Source: Anabaena cylindrica PCC 7122
GTDB lineage: Bacteria > Cyanobacteriota > Cyanobacteriia > Cyanobacteriales > Nostocaceae
Assembly: GCF_000317695.1 (NCBI RefSeq)
Contig: NC_019771.1
Span: 3,538,001 to 3,602,000, forward strand
DNA: 64,000 nt
Reading direction: 5' to 3'
Made by a program: the position numbers and the translations under genes. Positions 17,363 to 26,594 of the stretch are shown piece by piece. Position 1 is the first letter of the stretch. Each line of letters begins with the position of its first letter. The notes beneath the pieces are model-generated. The model was not told the origin of the DNA and did not search any database. It was given only the letters and a program-made list of their open reading frames with translations.

Positions 17363-17477
17363 ATTCTTACATTCGACAATTATAAATCTGACTTTAGATA
17401 GATTTGTATTTGCAAATACATTATTTAATAATCATGCTCGTTTTTAGTTAAGTTATTTAAATAGTGAAAGTTTATTT

Positions 17478-17582
17478 TATAGCGTTTCCTCATCACATGA
17501 GGTATATCATAGCCCCCTCCCCGCAAGCGATGAGGGGGTTGGGGTGGGGTTCTTGTATCTCTCTCAACCGATAACTGCTATA
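17478..17582. repeat. TATAGC-type palindromic element, copy 2
   Basis: A 105 bp element has termini TATAGCGTTTCC and ACTGCTATA and a core GCAAGCGATGAGGGGG. It ends four bases before the stop codon of the ferritin-like gene. Confidence 0.85.
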
Positions 17583-17585
17583 TTA

Positions 17586-18401
17586 TCAATCATCAACACT
17601 CACAAGTTGAGGAAGTTGAAATACAGGAATATTTAAGAAATAAGCGAGTACTTCTCGCCGCCAAGCATCATAAATTTTTGGTAAATCATCAATATCTGTA
17701 CCAATAGCTTCATGAGTTAGTTGCCAATGCTCTTTTAAGTAGGGATTTCGTCTTTTTTGCCCTTCTTCATCAACTTCTAACACCTGTGCAACTAAATCTG
17801 CTTTTTCCCCTGGTGAGGCTTGGTCATACTTGCGTTGCCACCAATTTACTACTCCTAAACGGTGAAAAGCTTCTTCTGGTTGAATTTTGGTCGCTGAAAA
17901 TTTAGCTGATTCTGGATCACTAATTTTACTGGTGCGGCTACTGACTAATAAAGATGCCACAATGTGCATTTCATAATGTAATTCAAAAGCCAAAAAACCT
18001 TGCCAATTACGAATTGGTAAGTCTCCCATATAATCCCAATGTTTTTGTACTTGTTGTTGTATATCTTGAATGGGATCACGTCCAGATATAACTTGCGCTC
18101 GTTGACGGGTATTATTAGCGTGTGCGCCATCATCACCAATTTGGCGGCTTAAAAATAGCTGGAGTTCTGGGTCAGGAATTTGACCAATTATCTGAGCGCA
18201 AACTTGAACAATAAACAAATCATGAGCCGCACCTGCTACCCGAAAACGGTAGAATTTTTCAATTTCTGCTGCTGTTTCTGGGGGTTTGGTTTCATATAAA
18301 CGCTTTTTTGGTATATGGGGTGCGTGTTGATTAATGATTTTATCAAATATTTCTAGTTCTAAGTCAGTTGACCAAATAGGACGGCTAATAGTTGTATTCA
18401 T
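17586..18401 (-). CDS. Ferritin-like di-iron protein, unknown function
   Basis: From ATG 18399-18401 (MNTTISRPIWS) the product is 271 residues and mostly helical. Possible metal ligands occur as FRVAGAAHDLF, GDDGAHANNTR, FELHYEMH and the ExxH in PEEAFH. This suggests a ferritin-like four-helix bundle related to di-iron oxygenases, but the full ExxH pairs are not all obvious, so the assignment is tentative. An earlier in-frame ATG at 18423-18425 would add eight residues. The neighbours give no functional clue. Confidence 0.5.
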   Translation of the reverse strand: MNTTISRPIWSTDLELEIFDKIINQHAPHIPKKRLYETKPPETAAEIEKFYRFRVAGAAHDLFIVQVCAQIIGQIPDPELQLFLSRQIGDDGAHANNTRQRAQVISGRDPIQDIQQQVQKHWDYMGDLPIRNWQGFLAFELHYEMHIVASLLVSSRTSKISDPESAKFSATKIQPEEAFHRLGVVNWWQRKYDQASPGEKADLVAQVLEVDEEGQKRRNPYLKEHWQLTHEAIGTDIDDLPKIYDAWRREVLAYFLNIPVFQLPQLVSVDD

Positions 18402-18624
18402 GTTAAGAATAGGAGTCAGAAACAAGATAATTACCGATTACCAAATCATTCTTCAGAAGCAATTAAGCTAAATTTTATTTTTCAGTTTTTGTCATGATTG
18501 ATCCTAGTTTTTAGGTAATCTGTTTATTTTTGCACAGAATTTATATTAAAGTTCAATACCTAAAAAGTAGATAATCTAATATTTAGAAATTCATCACTTT
18601 GTTATTCTGTCAACTTAATCAGTT

Positions 18625-18720
18625 TTAGGACTTACGCAAAATGTGGCTGAAAACCTGATTATTACCTAGCGGTAATTCATGAATTACCGCTACTTTCGTT
18701 CTGTTTTGCGTAAGTCCTAA
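18625..18720. repeat. TTAGGACTTACGC palindromic element, copy 1
   Basis: Perfect terminal inverted repeats (TTAGGACTTACGCAAAA and TTTTGCGTAAGTCCTAA) enclose a central palindrome GGTAATTCATGAATTACC. The 96 bp element has no coding capacity. This is the architecture of a MITE derived from a DNA transposon. Confidence 0.9.
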
Positions 18721-18834
18721 GTTTTTTAAACTTGGTATTAAGCACTTGATTATTAAAACTTAATACTTTAATCTCATTAGCTTATTTCCCTGGTTCTTCC
18801 GCACTGACTATGCTAAGGTATAAAAACCCTATTA

Positions 18835-18932
18835 TATAGCAGTTATTGGTTAAATGAGGTATAACAACCCCACCCCCAACTCGCAAGCGAGGAGGGGCTA
18901 TGACATACCTCATGTGATTAGGAAAAGCTATA
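18835..18932. repeat. TATAGC-type palindromic element, copy 3
   Basis: A 98 bp element bounded by TATAGC and GCTATA, with GAGGTATAAC and the complementary CATACCTCATG inside. Together with the element at 18625 and a small hairpin at 18982-19002 it fills the 680 bp gap upstream of lemA, which holds no gene. Confidence 0.85.
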
Positions 18933-19103
18933 TAAGAATTTTAGGTCAACTTATTGGGTAAGTTGGCACAAAAAAGAATGAAACCCTTAATTTATAAGGG
19001 TTATGGGGTAAATAAACTCATACTTGGCATCAACTAGATACTGAAGAATCCGTATATTCTTACAGTTATTCCAATACAAGGGTAATCATCATCGCTGAAA
19101 TCT

Positions 19104-19670
19104 ATGAAAGTTATCATCATCATGATTAGCATTTCGCTAGTACTAGGTGTACTACTTACTAAGCTATACAACGGCTTAGTTTATAAGAAAAATCAAGTCG
19201 ATAATGCTTTTTCAACTATAGATGTACTACTGCAAAAAAGATGGGATTTAATTCCCAACCTGGTAGCAGTAGCACAAAATTATAAGGAATTTGAGCAGAC
19301 AACATTAACAGAGATTGCCAGACTGAGAAATCAAGTAATTTCTGAGCGAGTTAATCAAAGCACGAGAATTCAATTAGAAGACCAAATTTCTAAAGCTTTG
19401 GGTAACATTTTAGTAACTGTAGAAGCTTATCCAGAGTTAAAAAGTAACGAGAATTTTCTTCAACTCCAATACTCAATCACCGAAATCGAAGAACAAATTT
19501 CTGCCGCTAGACGTTTTTATAACTCTGCTGTCACAGAATACAATAATGGAGTGGAAATGTTTCCTTCTAATATTTTAGCTTCTGGGATGCACTATCAGCG
19601 AAAAGTGCAGTTTCAGGCTACATCCCAAGAAAGACAAAATGTAAATGTTAGAAACCTATTTAATCAATAG
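19104..19670 (+). CDS. lemA: LemA family protein
   Basis: The 188-residue product has an N-terminal membrane anchor (IIIMISISLVLGVLL) and then the LemA signature YNGLVYKKNQVDNAFSTIDVLLQKRWDLIPNLV at about residues 22-55. A coiled helical bundle follows, ending in REN-like QERQNVNVRNLFNQ. LemA proteins are membrane-anchored helical bundles of unknown biochemical role. The next gene starts 18 bp later and encodes a DUF3137 protein, a frequent LemA partner. Confidence 0.9.
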   Translation: MKVIIIMISISLVLGVLLTKLYNGLVYKKNQVDNAFSTIDVLLQKRWDLIPNLVAVAQNYKEFEQTTLTEIARLRNQVISERVNQSTRIQLEDQISKALGNILVTVEAYPELKSNENFLQLQYSITEIEEQISAARRFYNSAVTEYNNGVEMFPSNILASGMHYQRKVQFQATSQERQNVNVRNLFNQ

Positions 19671-19688
19671 ATTGTTGCAATAAATTCT

Positions 19689-21638
19689 ATGTCTACGAAT
19701 GAGTTGAAAATCTTACAAACTGGGTTAAATTCTTTAAAGCAAGGACTCTACCCAGAAGCGATAAATTCACTACAACATTTCTGCCAAATCTGCGAAGTCA
19801 GTGGGAATACAAATTCTAAGGAATATCTACAAGCGCAGGTGGGTTTAGTCCAAGCTTTTCATCATACAAAAAATTCAGAAGCAGCCCGTACTATAGCTCA
19901 AAAACTCCTGACAATTCAAAATCCCCAAATAATAGCTTGGGCAAGGAAATTTTTAGAATCTTTGCCTGTGGAAACTTCTAGCAAAACCTCAACAGAAACT
20001 AACTCTCGCACTGTTGAATCAACATTATTAGCAACAACTAAAAAACCAACTTTAACGCCAGAGAAAGCAGAGGAATTATTAAACAATGGGAATAAAGCAC
20101 TAAAATTTCAGCATTATGCTGAAGCAGTTCAAGCTTTAGAAGAATTTTGTCAATGTGCTGATGATCAAGTAAAACACTATAATCAGGCGCAGATGTGGTT
20201 AGTAAAAGCCTACAAAGGGAATGAACAACTAGAAGAAGCGATCGCACTGTGCAAACAGCTTACCACAAGTCAGCAAGCATCAACCAATCTTTGGGCAACA
20301 AAATTTCTGGTTAATTTAGTACCAGAAAGCGAAATTCCACAAGAATCAACTACTCAAGCAACTAACTCAGTACAATCTCAATCTAGCTCAACATCTAGAC
20401 AAGGGTCTGTTGTTGAGATAAAAATGAAAACCTTAGAAGAATTCAAAAGTTTTTGTCAACAGAACTTATTAACCGATTTACAAGATTTAGAGTCAGTTAG
20501 AAAACAAGTATTAATATCTATAGTGGTTGTTGGTGTCATTGTAGCAGTAATATTTTTGGCTGATATTAAGTTTCTGCTGCTACATATTATCATGGACATG
20601 ATAATTATATATAAAATAATTCCTCTAGAATTAATATTTTTGTTTCTTTTCATATTTTTGGGATGTTTATGGGGTTGGATTGCCTTTTATACATCATGTA
20701 CAGAAACATATGCGAGTGGTTTTAAATCTAAGATTATTCAAAAGATTTTTGATTTTATTAATTATAATCAGTCCCTTAGCTATTATGAGCAACCTTCAGC
20801 AGAGGATGATAGATATGTAATGTCTGGTTTTGCCCATAGCCAAATGTTTCAAACTCTATTAAAAGCTAATAAAATTACTCAAAATGATTGTATTTTTGGG
20901 AAAGTTGGAGAAATACCAATCTATTTTTCGGAAATTTCTGCCCAATTTGAAATCCAACACACTTGGTCCAGATATTTTGATTTTGCATATCATATGAAAG
21001 TACTTGCATTATCTAACATCCCTAAATTTATCAGGAGAATGATATTTGGTCTTATGTTGCCTTTCTATATAATTATTTTAATATTTCAAACTCTGAAAGG
21101 CACTCCTTATGTATTCAGCAAAATGATCAGAGGAAAAAAAATAGATTATCAAAGTTTTAAAGAAGAAGTATTAAATAACGAAGTAACTAGAAAATTAATT
21201 TTTAAAGGTTTATTTTTTCAAGCTAATTTTCCTAAAACTCTAAAATCTAAGACAATAGTTGTACCTAATCTTGTCAACATCAATATCAACGCTTTACCCC
21301 AAACTACTAGACAATTAGTTAAACTAGAAGATCCTAACTTTAATCAGTATTTTACTGTCTATGCTAATGACCAAGTTGAAGCTAGATACGTCTTGTCTAC
21401 CACCTTAATGGAAAAGTTAGTTAAATTTCGACAAAAAGCCCATAGAAATATTTATGTTTCTTTTATAGACAACATGATATATATTGGCATTGAGTATGCA
21501 GGAGATATCTTTGAGCCTCGGCTATTCACAACAATGTTAAACTTTACACCCATGCGTGAATATTTTCAAAATATCCAATTAATGTTGGGAATTGTTGAAG
21601 ACTTAAATCTCAATAGACGCATCTGGCAGCAAAATTAA
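19689..21638 (+). CDS. TPR-DUF3137 membrane protein, LemA partner
   Basis: The 649-residue product starts with two TPR-like stretches (~1-105 and ~125-215: KQGLYPEAINSLQHFCQ, LKFQHYAEAVQALEEFCQ). A Ser/Thr-rich linker follows, then membrane helices at about 277-297, 303-335 and 455-480. The C-terminal region matches DUF3137 (IFKGLFFQANFPKTL, then VYANDQVEARYVLSTTLMEKL). DUF3137 proteins commonly pair with LemA. Fusion of TPR repeats to this domain is less common and suggests a recruited protein partner on the cytoplasmic side. Confidence 0.75.
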   Translation: MSTNELKILQTGLNSLKQGLYPEAINSLQHFCQICEVSGNTNSKEYLQAQVGLVQAFHHTKNSEAARTIAQKLLTIQNPQIIAWARKFLESLPVETSSKTSTETNSRTVESTLLATTKKPTLTPEKAEELLNNGNKALKFQHYAEAVQALEEFCQCADDQVKHYNQAQMWLVKAYKGNEQLEEAIALCKQLTTSQQASTNLWATKFLVNLVPESEIPQESTTQATNSVQSQSSSTSRQGSVVEIKMKTLEEFKSFCQQNLLTDLQDLESVRKQVLISIVVVGVIVAVIFLADIKFLLLHIIMDMIIIYKIIPLELIFLFLFIFLGCLWGWIAFYTSCTETYASGFKSKIIQKIFDFINYNQSLSYYEQPSAEDDRYVMSGFAHSQMFQTLLKANKITQNDCIFGKVGEIPIYFSEISAQFEIQHTWSRYFDFAYHMKVLALSNIPKFIRRMIFGLMLPFYIIILIFQTLKGTPYVFSKMIRGKKIDYQSFKEEVLNNEVTRKLIFKGLFFQANFPKTLKSKTIVVPNLVNININALPQTTRQLVKLEDPNFNQYFTVYANDQVEARYVLSTTLMEKLVKFRQKAHRNIYVSFIDNMIYIGIEYAGDIFEPRLFTTMLNFTPMREYFQNIQLMLGIVEDLNLNRRIWQQN

Positions 21639-21643
21639 TTTTG

Positions 21644-21816
21644 ATAAATAATATTAATATTTATCCCCAAACAATTTCCATATTTAAAATAAATCCTGGT
21701 AAAATATCTTCACCTGATAATTCTTGAGGAAATTCTAATATTTCCACTGGTTTATCAAGACGATAGATTTCTACTTGACGCATTTTCCGATTAATTAACC
21801 AACCTAATTTAACTCC
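21644..21816 (-). pseudogene. Duplicated 3' fragment of the Uma2 gene
   Basis: This 173 bp stretch matches 23094-23266, the end of the downstream Uma2 gene, with about one mismatch. It encodes only the last ~50 codons and has no start. The two copies lie in direct orientation and bracket the deaminase/immunity genes, marking a duplication or insertion boundary. Confidence 0.9.
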
Positions 21817-21867
21817 GTAATCTAGAAAAAGCTGCATTAATTATTTCATTTTTATTATAAATCCAAT

Positions 21868-22322
21868 ATGGAAGAACCAAATTTAATCTCAGATGCAGCT
21901 AATATCCGAGAGATATATCTTAACAAACCATTTCCAAAAGGTAATATTGCTATTGTCGAGGTAAGATTAGAAGATGGTAAAGCTTTTGGAATGGGTGCAA
22001 CATCTAGAGCCAACAGTCCAGCACCTAAACCAGAACCTAAGTCAAAGGGTGGACAATTTGAACCTACTGTAGATTCATACTCAGGACGTACTACTCCTAT
22101 GGATACTGATGCGGAGTATAAGGTTTTGTCAGCGATTGCAGAAACTTTAGAATATTTATCTACAATAATGATAATAACCGCGTTAGAGGGCAACTGTATC
22201 TTTACACAGAAAGAAAACCTTGTGAGAGTTGTCAACGTGTTATAAATCAGTTTGAGCAAAGATTTCCTGAAGTAACAATAAATATTTCCTGGACGTATCC
22301 TTATCCTCCAAGTAGCAATTAA
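21868..22322 (+). pseudogene. Deaminase-fold toxin domain, frameshifted
   Basis: Frame 1 (ATG 21868) encodes IREIYLNKPFPKGNIAIVEV and then DTDAEYKVLSAIAETLE. Frame 3 (in phase to TAA 22320-22322) continues with GQLYLYTERKPCESCQRVIN and QFEQRFPEVTINISW. Joined, these give the deaminase layout: an acidic DAE motif, then PCxxC zinc ligands. The break lies near 22150-22165. Bacterial deaminase-fold domains of this sort are the C-terminal warheads of polymorphic toxins that modify nucleic acid bases. Here there is no delivery domain, so this is a detached, apparently broken cassette. Asp in place of the usual His or Cys ligand is noted. Confidence 0.7.
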
Positions 22323-22324
22323 AA

Positions 22325-23083
22325 ATGAAATTCGTATTGTCTGAAGTTAAAAATTCTTCTCTAATTTTAGCTAAAATTCCTGATTCTTTACGTTTAGTAA
22401 TAGAAAAAATTCAGTCATATTCTTATGCAGAATTATATGAAGAAAAAGATATTCAGGGAACAAGTTTAGAAGATTCTTTGATCACAGTATTTAATGCAAT
22501 AGAAAAAGAGAAAAATAGTTTAGACATAAGTCATTGCTATTTCTTTATGGCTATAGTTATGGGAATTGCTGTGCAACCAACGATTAAAACTTATTTACCT
22601 CGTGAGACAATAACTGGTAGGGTATTTCAGCATCTTTTTCAACATTGGATATATCCTAAAAATCATTCTCAGTCAAATTTAAACGTTTCATTTCGGGATT
22701 ATCAGAATTATTTGGGACAATATCAAGCTCTTGATGAAGCTGTTGATGTTTTTGAAAATTTGCTGCAAGTGCTGGAGTCTGTTAAAACCAGAGAAGCTAT
22801 ATTAAATATTTTGGATGATTGCTTCCAGGGTTATGCTATTTTTCCAGGATCACAAGGTAGACGGGAACTTTTTGATTGGTGGTTATTAGATGTTGTTCCA
22901 TCTGTTTTTTGTGGACGTTTACCTGAAAATATTCATACTTTAAAGGAAGTTGATAAAACAACTAAACATATTTCTAAAATACGAAACTATTTTTGGAAAG
23001 TAAAAGTAGTGGAGAATAATCAGTCTCAAGGAAATACAGATTTGGAAAAACAAGATTTGTTGTTGAAATTTTTGGCTAATTAG
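22325..23083 (+). CDS. Candidate immunity protein downstream of deaminase cassette
   Basis: The 252-residue product is not recognised. It is soluble, mixed-charge and mostly helical by appearance (ETITGRVFQHLFQHW, QALDEAVDVFENLLQVLES), with no membrane segment or signal peptide. Its ATG is two bases after the stop of the deaminase frame, the spacing expected of a toxin-immunity pair. The immunity role rests on position alone. Confidence 0.5.
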   Translation: MKFVLSEVKNSSLILAKIPDSLRLVIEKIQSYSYAELYEEKDIQGTSLEDSLITVFNAIEKEKNSLDISHCYFFMAIVMGIAVQPTIKTYLPRETITGRVFQHLFQHWIYPKNHSQSNLNVSFRDYQNYLGQYQALDEAVDVFENLLQVLESVKTREAILNILDDCFQGYAIFPGSQGRRELFDWWLLDVVPSVFCGRLPENIHTLKEVDKTTKHISKIRNYFWKVKVVENNQSQGNTDLEKQDLLLKFLAN

Positions 23084-23110
23084 TTTTTGATAAATAAATA
23101 ATATTAATAT

Positions 23111-23689
23111 TTATCCCCAAACAATTTCCATATTTAAAATAAACCCTGGTAAAATATCTTCACCTGATAATTCTTGAGGAAATTCTAATATTTCCACTGG
23201 TTTATCAAGACGATAGATTTCTACTTGACGCATTTTCCGATTAATTAACCAACCTAATTTAACTCCATTATTAATATATTCCTGCATTTTTGCTCGCGTT
23301 TCTTGCAAACTATCACTAGGTGACATTAATTCTAAAACAAAATCTGGGGCAATTGGTGAAAACTTTTCTTGTTCTTCTGTTGTCAGTGTATCCCATCTCT
23401 CCTTTTTTATCCAAGCGACATCAGGAGAACGATTTGCACCATTGGGAAGTTTAAAACAGGTAGAAGAATCAAAACAAACTCCTAGTTTAGTTTGACGATT
23501 CCAAATAGCAAAATCTGTTGAAATTTCAGCATTTTGATTTCCTGTTATTCCTCCCGTTAGTGATATTATCAATAATTTTCCGTCTGCATTGCGTTCAAAT
23601 TTTACTTCAGGATTTTCCCGACAGAGTTGATAAAATTGGTTGTCGGTAAGTTGGATAATGGGGTTTAAGTTGACGGTAATAGCTGTCAT
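23111..23689 (-). CDS. Uma2 family (DUF820) PD-(D/E)XK-like protein
   Basis: From ATG 23687-23689 (MTAITVNLNPIIQLT) the product is 193 residues. Motifs NRSPDVAWIKKERW, APDFVLELMSPSD and KLGWLINRKMRQVEIYR match the Uma2 restriction-endonuclease-like fold, in which Asp and the E-x-hydrophobic of FVLEL are putative active-site residues. The family is greatly expanded in cyanobacteria and its role is unknown. A start nine codons earlier (23716) is possible but less typical. A copy of its 3' end lies at 21644. Confidence 0.85.
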   Translation of the reverse strand: MTAITVNLNPIIQLTDNQFYQLCRENPEVKFERNADGKLLIISLTGGITGNQNAEISTDFAIWNRQTKLGVCFDSSTCFKLPNGANRSPDVAWIKKERWDTLTTEEQEKFSPIAPDFVLELMSPSDSLQETRAKMQEYINNGVKLGWLINRKMRQVEIYRLDKPVEILEFPQELSGEDILPGFILNMEIVWG

Positions 23690-23813
23690 GATGAATCTAC
23701 TTGAGGATGATATCAACCTTAACTAAATTATAAAATAAGTTGCAGGTTTTTTCATCACAACTTAAGTTAGTTTGACAATTGTGTAATTAATTCTGTCTCA
23801 CTAATTACCTTAA

Positions 23814-25025
23814 TTACATTACAGCTAAAACTGCTTTTGGTAATAACTTTTCTTTAAACCAAACTATTCTTGCAGGTACGTCATTTAATTTTATACCGGC
23901 TTTTTCTAAATTTAATCTTTCGGAAATTGCTAGAATCAAATTATCACAATTTGCACGTCTAACCTGAGAAAACTTTTTTTGTAAATATTCTGGTCGCCAA
24001 TAACCAACAATTTCTAATAAAAAACTACGGCCATCAGGATGTACTAAACGAAAGTCGGGAATCATCACACTGCCAGGAATGGGAATTAAATCAACTTCTC
24101 GTTCTAATATCCAGCCACTTTTTAACCCATCCCATTTATCAGCAAATGATTGTTCTAACATACTATCATAAGGTTTACCAGGTGGATAGTGAGAGACTAA
24201 ACCACATTCTGAATTGAGGGTAAATCTTCCTGTTTTCCACTCATTTGTATAAAAGTCTCGTGTTTGTAAAGTTGCGGCTAAACTCCATTTTGTGACGTGA
24301 AGTAAAGCGGGAATCATTTTTGCTATTGATAAGCCATAACGAGTACTAGGAGTAAATAAACTTGTCGGTCCATCAATGCTAATTGTAAAACCGTGGTCAG
24401 CATCACCTTCAATATAAGCCATTAATTGAAACAACTTCAAATAACGAAATAACAGCTTATATTCTCCTGGGACATTACGGTGAGCATTTAATATCAATTG
24501 ACTGGCTTTATAAAATACACCTTGCACCTGAGACAAATTATATCTATGTAATACATTCTCTGGTTTTGGGGCATCAAAAGCAGTTAAAATTTTATTTTCA
24601 GATAAATCAGCATAAAGTCCATGACGCACTTGAATGGGGAGAACTTCCTGCTGTAATTCCTGACTTAACTCATCAGCAACCTGGGTTAAAGTTACTTCCG
24701 TTGCTTCCCGACTAGGAACAGATTTTGCAGCTAAAGCAAAAACCCGTTCCCTTAACATTGGTGGTTCCAGAGGACTAACAACTTCAAAAGTACAGAAACT
24801 ACTTTTGAGAATATAAGCCAAACCCCGCTTCATTCTATAATCTGTAGTATCACCTTCAAAATCTGATAATTGACCTTCAAGAACACCTTGAGTTTTCCCC
24901 ACAGCTTCCTGAAAAAAATTAATTAAATCAGTAGTTAATTTTAAATGTTTATCATCAAGTTTCAGTCTCTTCGGGATAATTTCCTCCCCGTTTTGACGAT
25001 GAATCAGTAACTCCGTTGGTAACAT
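23814..25025 (-). CDS. DUF790 / Bax1-like nuclease
   Basis: The 403-residue product matches DUF790: an N-terminal MLPTELLIHRQNGEEIIPKRL and a C-terminal nuclease-like core with IPDFRLVHPDGRSFLLEIVG followed by YWRPEYLQKK, a PD-(D/E)XK pattern. Archaeal Bax1 of this family binds the XPB helicase and nicks DNA bubbles. Here the start overlaps the 3' end of an XPB-like helicase gene by 71 bp, so the two should be co-translated. A DNA-repair helicase-nuclease complex is the likely role. Confidence 0.8.
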   Translation of the reverse strand: MLPTELLIHRQNGEEIIPKRLKLDDKHLKLTTDLINFFQEAVGKTQGVLEGQLSDFEGDTTDYRMKRGLAYILKSSFCTFEVVSPLEPPMLRERVFALAAKSVPSREATEVTLTQVADELSQELQQEVLPIQVRHGLYADLSENKILTAFDAPKPENVLHRYNLSQVQGVFYKASQLILNAHRNVPGEYKLLFRYLKLFQLMAYIEGDADHGFTISIDGPTSLFTPSTRYGLSIAKMIPALLHVTKWSLAATLQTRDFYTNEWKTGRFTLNSECGLVSHYPPGKPYDSMLEQSFADKWDGLKSGWILEREVDLIPIPGSVMIPDFRLVHPDGRSFLLEIVGYWRPEYLQKKFSQVRRANCDNLILAISERLNLEKAGIKLNDVPARIVWFKEKLLPKAVLAVM

Positions 25026-26541
25026 CTTTCTTATTAGTTGAATAATTAATCTCTAACTGTTCTGCCGCCTTCAAATCTCTTTCCTTCCCACCCCCATAAA
25101 CAACCTGTAAATTTTCCTTTCTTCCTTTCTTCTTCTCCCCTCTGCTCCCCTGCTCCTCTGCTCCTCTGCTTTTATTCTCCCCCCTCCTCCGAGCCGAAGT
25201 TCCTTCCTCACTAGTATCCTCAGCCACGACTTCATATAAAATCGCCTGTTTATTTTCAATATTACCCTTCCGTAAAACCCTTCCCAAACGCTGAATATAT
25301 TCCCTTGCTGAACCAGTCCCAGACAAAATAATTGCTATGGAAGCCGCAGGAACATCAACCCCCTCATTTAACACATGAGAAGCGACTAAAGTATTATATT
25401 CACCTTCCTTAAACTTAGTTAAAATTTGATGCCTTTCCTTCACAGGAGTTTGATGAGTAATAGCCGGAATTAACAAATCTTGAGAAATGCGATAAACCGT
25501 GGCATTATCTGCCGTAAAAATCAACACCCTAGCGGGATAATGTTCAGCCAATAAATCCATCAAAATTCTGATTTTACCATCAGTCCCCAGGGCGATTTCT
25601 TTTGCTTGCCGATGTGCTAACATCGCTCTGCGTCCGATTTGCGATCGCGCACTCATTTGCACAAACATCTGCCAACCTTGCAGACTGCCTAGAGAAATCC
25701 GTGATTGTTTCAAAAAATCATTGCGAGTTTGAATTAAATTGTTATACCTTTCTCGCTCAAGTTGAGATAACTTCACCTTAATCTGCACAATTTGATGTTC
25801 TGCTAAAGCCTTACCTGCTAAGTCTTCAGCTCGCTTGCGATAAACTTCTCTGCCAATGAGAATGTTTAAATCAGCGTGTTTGCCATCTGTGCGTTCCGGT
25901 GTGGCAGATAATCCTAGTCGATACGGTGCGATCGCATATTCAGCAATTACTCGATTAAAATCTGTCGGTAAATGATGGCATTCATCAAAGATAATTAAGG
26001 CATATTTATTACCCAAACTTTCCACATGAATAGCCGCACTATCATAAGTAGCCACCAAAATCGGTGTTCTATCTCGTGAACCACCACCCAGCAACCCCAA
26101 CTCCGCATCAGGAAACGCCGCCGTTAGGTGTGCATACCATTGATGCATCAAATCCAAAGTGGGGACAACAATCAACGTTGTCCGTGGTGTCGCTTGCATC
26201 GCCATTTGTGCCAAATAAGTCTTACCCGCAGCCGTGGGTAGCACCACAACCCCCTGCCTTCCTGCCAATTTCCAAGCGGCTAAAGCCTCAGTTTGGTGGG
26301 GATAGGGAGTCATCTCTAAACTGGCAACCAAATCTAGAGGATAAAATCCCTTAGCCTCATCAATAAAGTCCGTTTCGGACTCTTGCATTGCCTCGACTAA
26401 AGACCGATATCTAATTGCCGGAATCCGAAATTTTTCGATTCTATCATCCCATGTCGCATAATCTATCCAAGCTTTGCTGCGTGGTGGTGGGTGTAAAATT
26501 AACGTGCCACGATCAAAAGTTAAGGTGGGGTTGCGACCCAT
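24955..26541 (-). CDS. XPB-like superfamily 2 DNA helicase
   Basis: The 528-residue product has SF2 motifs: Walker A LPTAAGKTYLAQ (~residues 101-112), DECHH as the DEAH-type box (~185), SATPERTDGKHADL (motif III, ~215), LVASHVLNEGVDVPAASIAI (motif V) and YIQRLGRVLRKGN (motif VI). The N-terminus resembles the XPB damage-recognition segment. A ~70-residue charged tail (EEGTSARRRGENKSRGAEEQ) follows motif VI and is partly encoded by a tandem repeat; the nuclease gene begins inside it. Start ATG 26539-26541. Confidence 0.85.
   Translation of the reverse strand: MGRNPTLTFDRGTLILHPPPRSKAWIDYATWDDRIEKFRIPAIRYRSLVEAMQESETDFIDEAKGFYPLDLVASLEMTPYPHQTEALAAWKLAGRQGVVVLPTAAGKTYLAQMAMQATPRTTLIVVPTLDLMHQWYAHLTAAFPDAELGLLGGGSRDRTPILVATYDSAAIHVESLGNKYALIIFDECHHLPTDFNRVIAEYAIAPYRLGLSATPERTDGKHADLNILIGREVYRKRAEDLAGKALAEHQIVQIKVKLSQLERERYNNLIQTRNDFLKQSRISLGSLQGWQMFVQMSARSQIGRRAMLAHRQAKEIALGTDGKIRILMDLLAEHYPARVLIFTADNATVYRISQDLLIPAITHQTPVKERHQILTKFKEGEYNTLVASHVLNEGVDVPAASIAIILSGTGSAREYIQRLGRVLRKGNIENKQAILYEVVAEDTSEEGTSARRRGENKSRGAEEQGSRGEKKKGRKENLQVVYGGGKERDLKAAEQLEINYSTNKKDVTNGVTDSSSKRGGNYPEETET
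25133..25170. repeat. STRR array inside the helicase coding region
   Basis: Tandem copies of CTCCCCTG/CTCCTCTG lie within the sequence for the helicase C-terminal tail and are read as Arg/Gly/Glu-rich peptide. Related arrays occur inside the dihydroorotase gene (~12735) and after the Ser/Thr kinase gene (~32625). Confidence 0.75.
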
Positions 26542-26594
26542 TTAGGTTTTCTCCCAGCTTGTTCACATTTAACTACTAATAACTTAAAAAGTGC

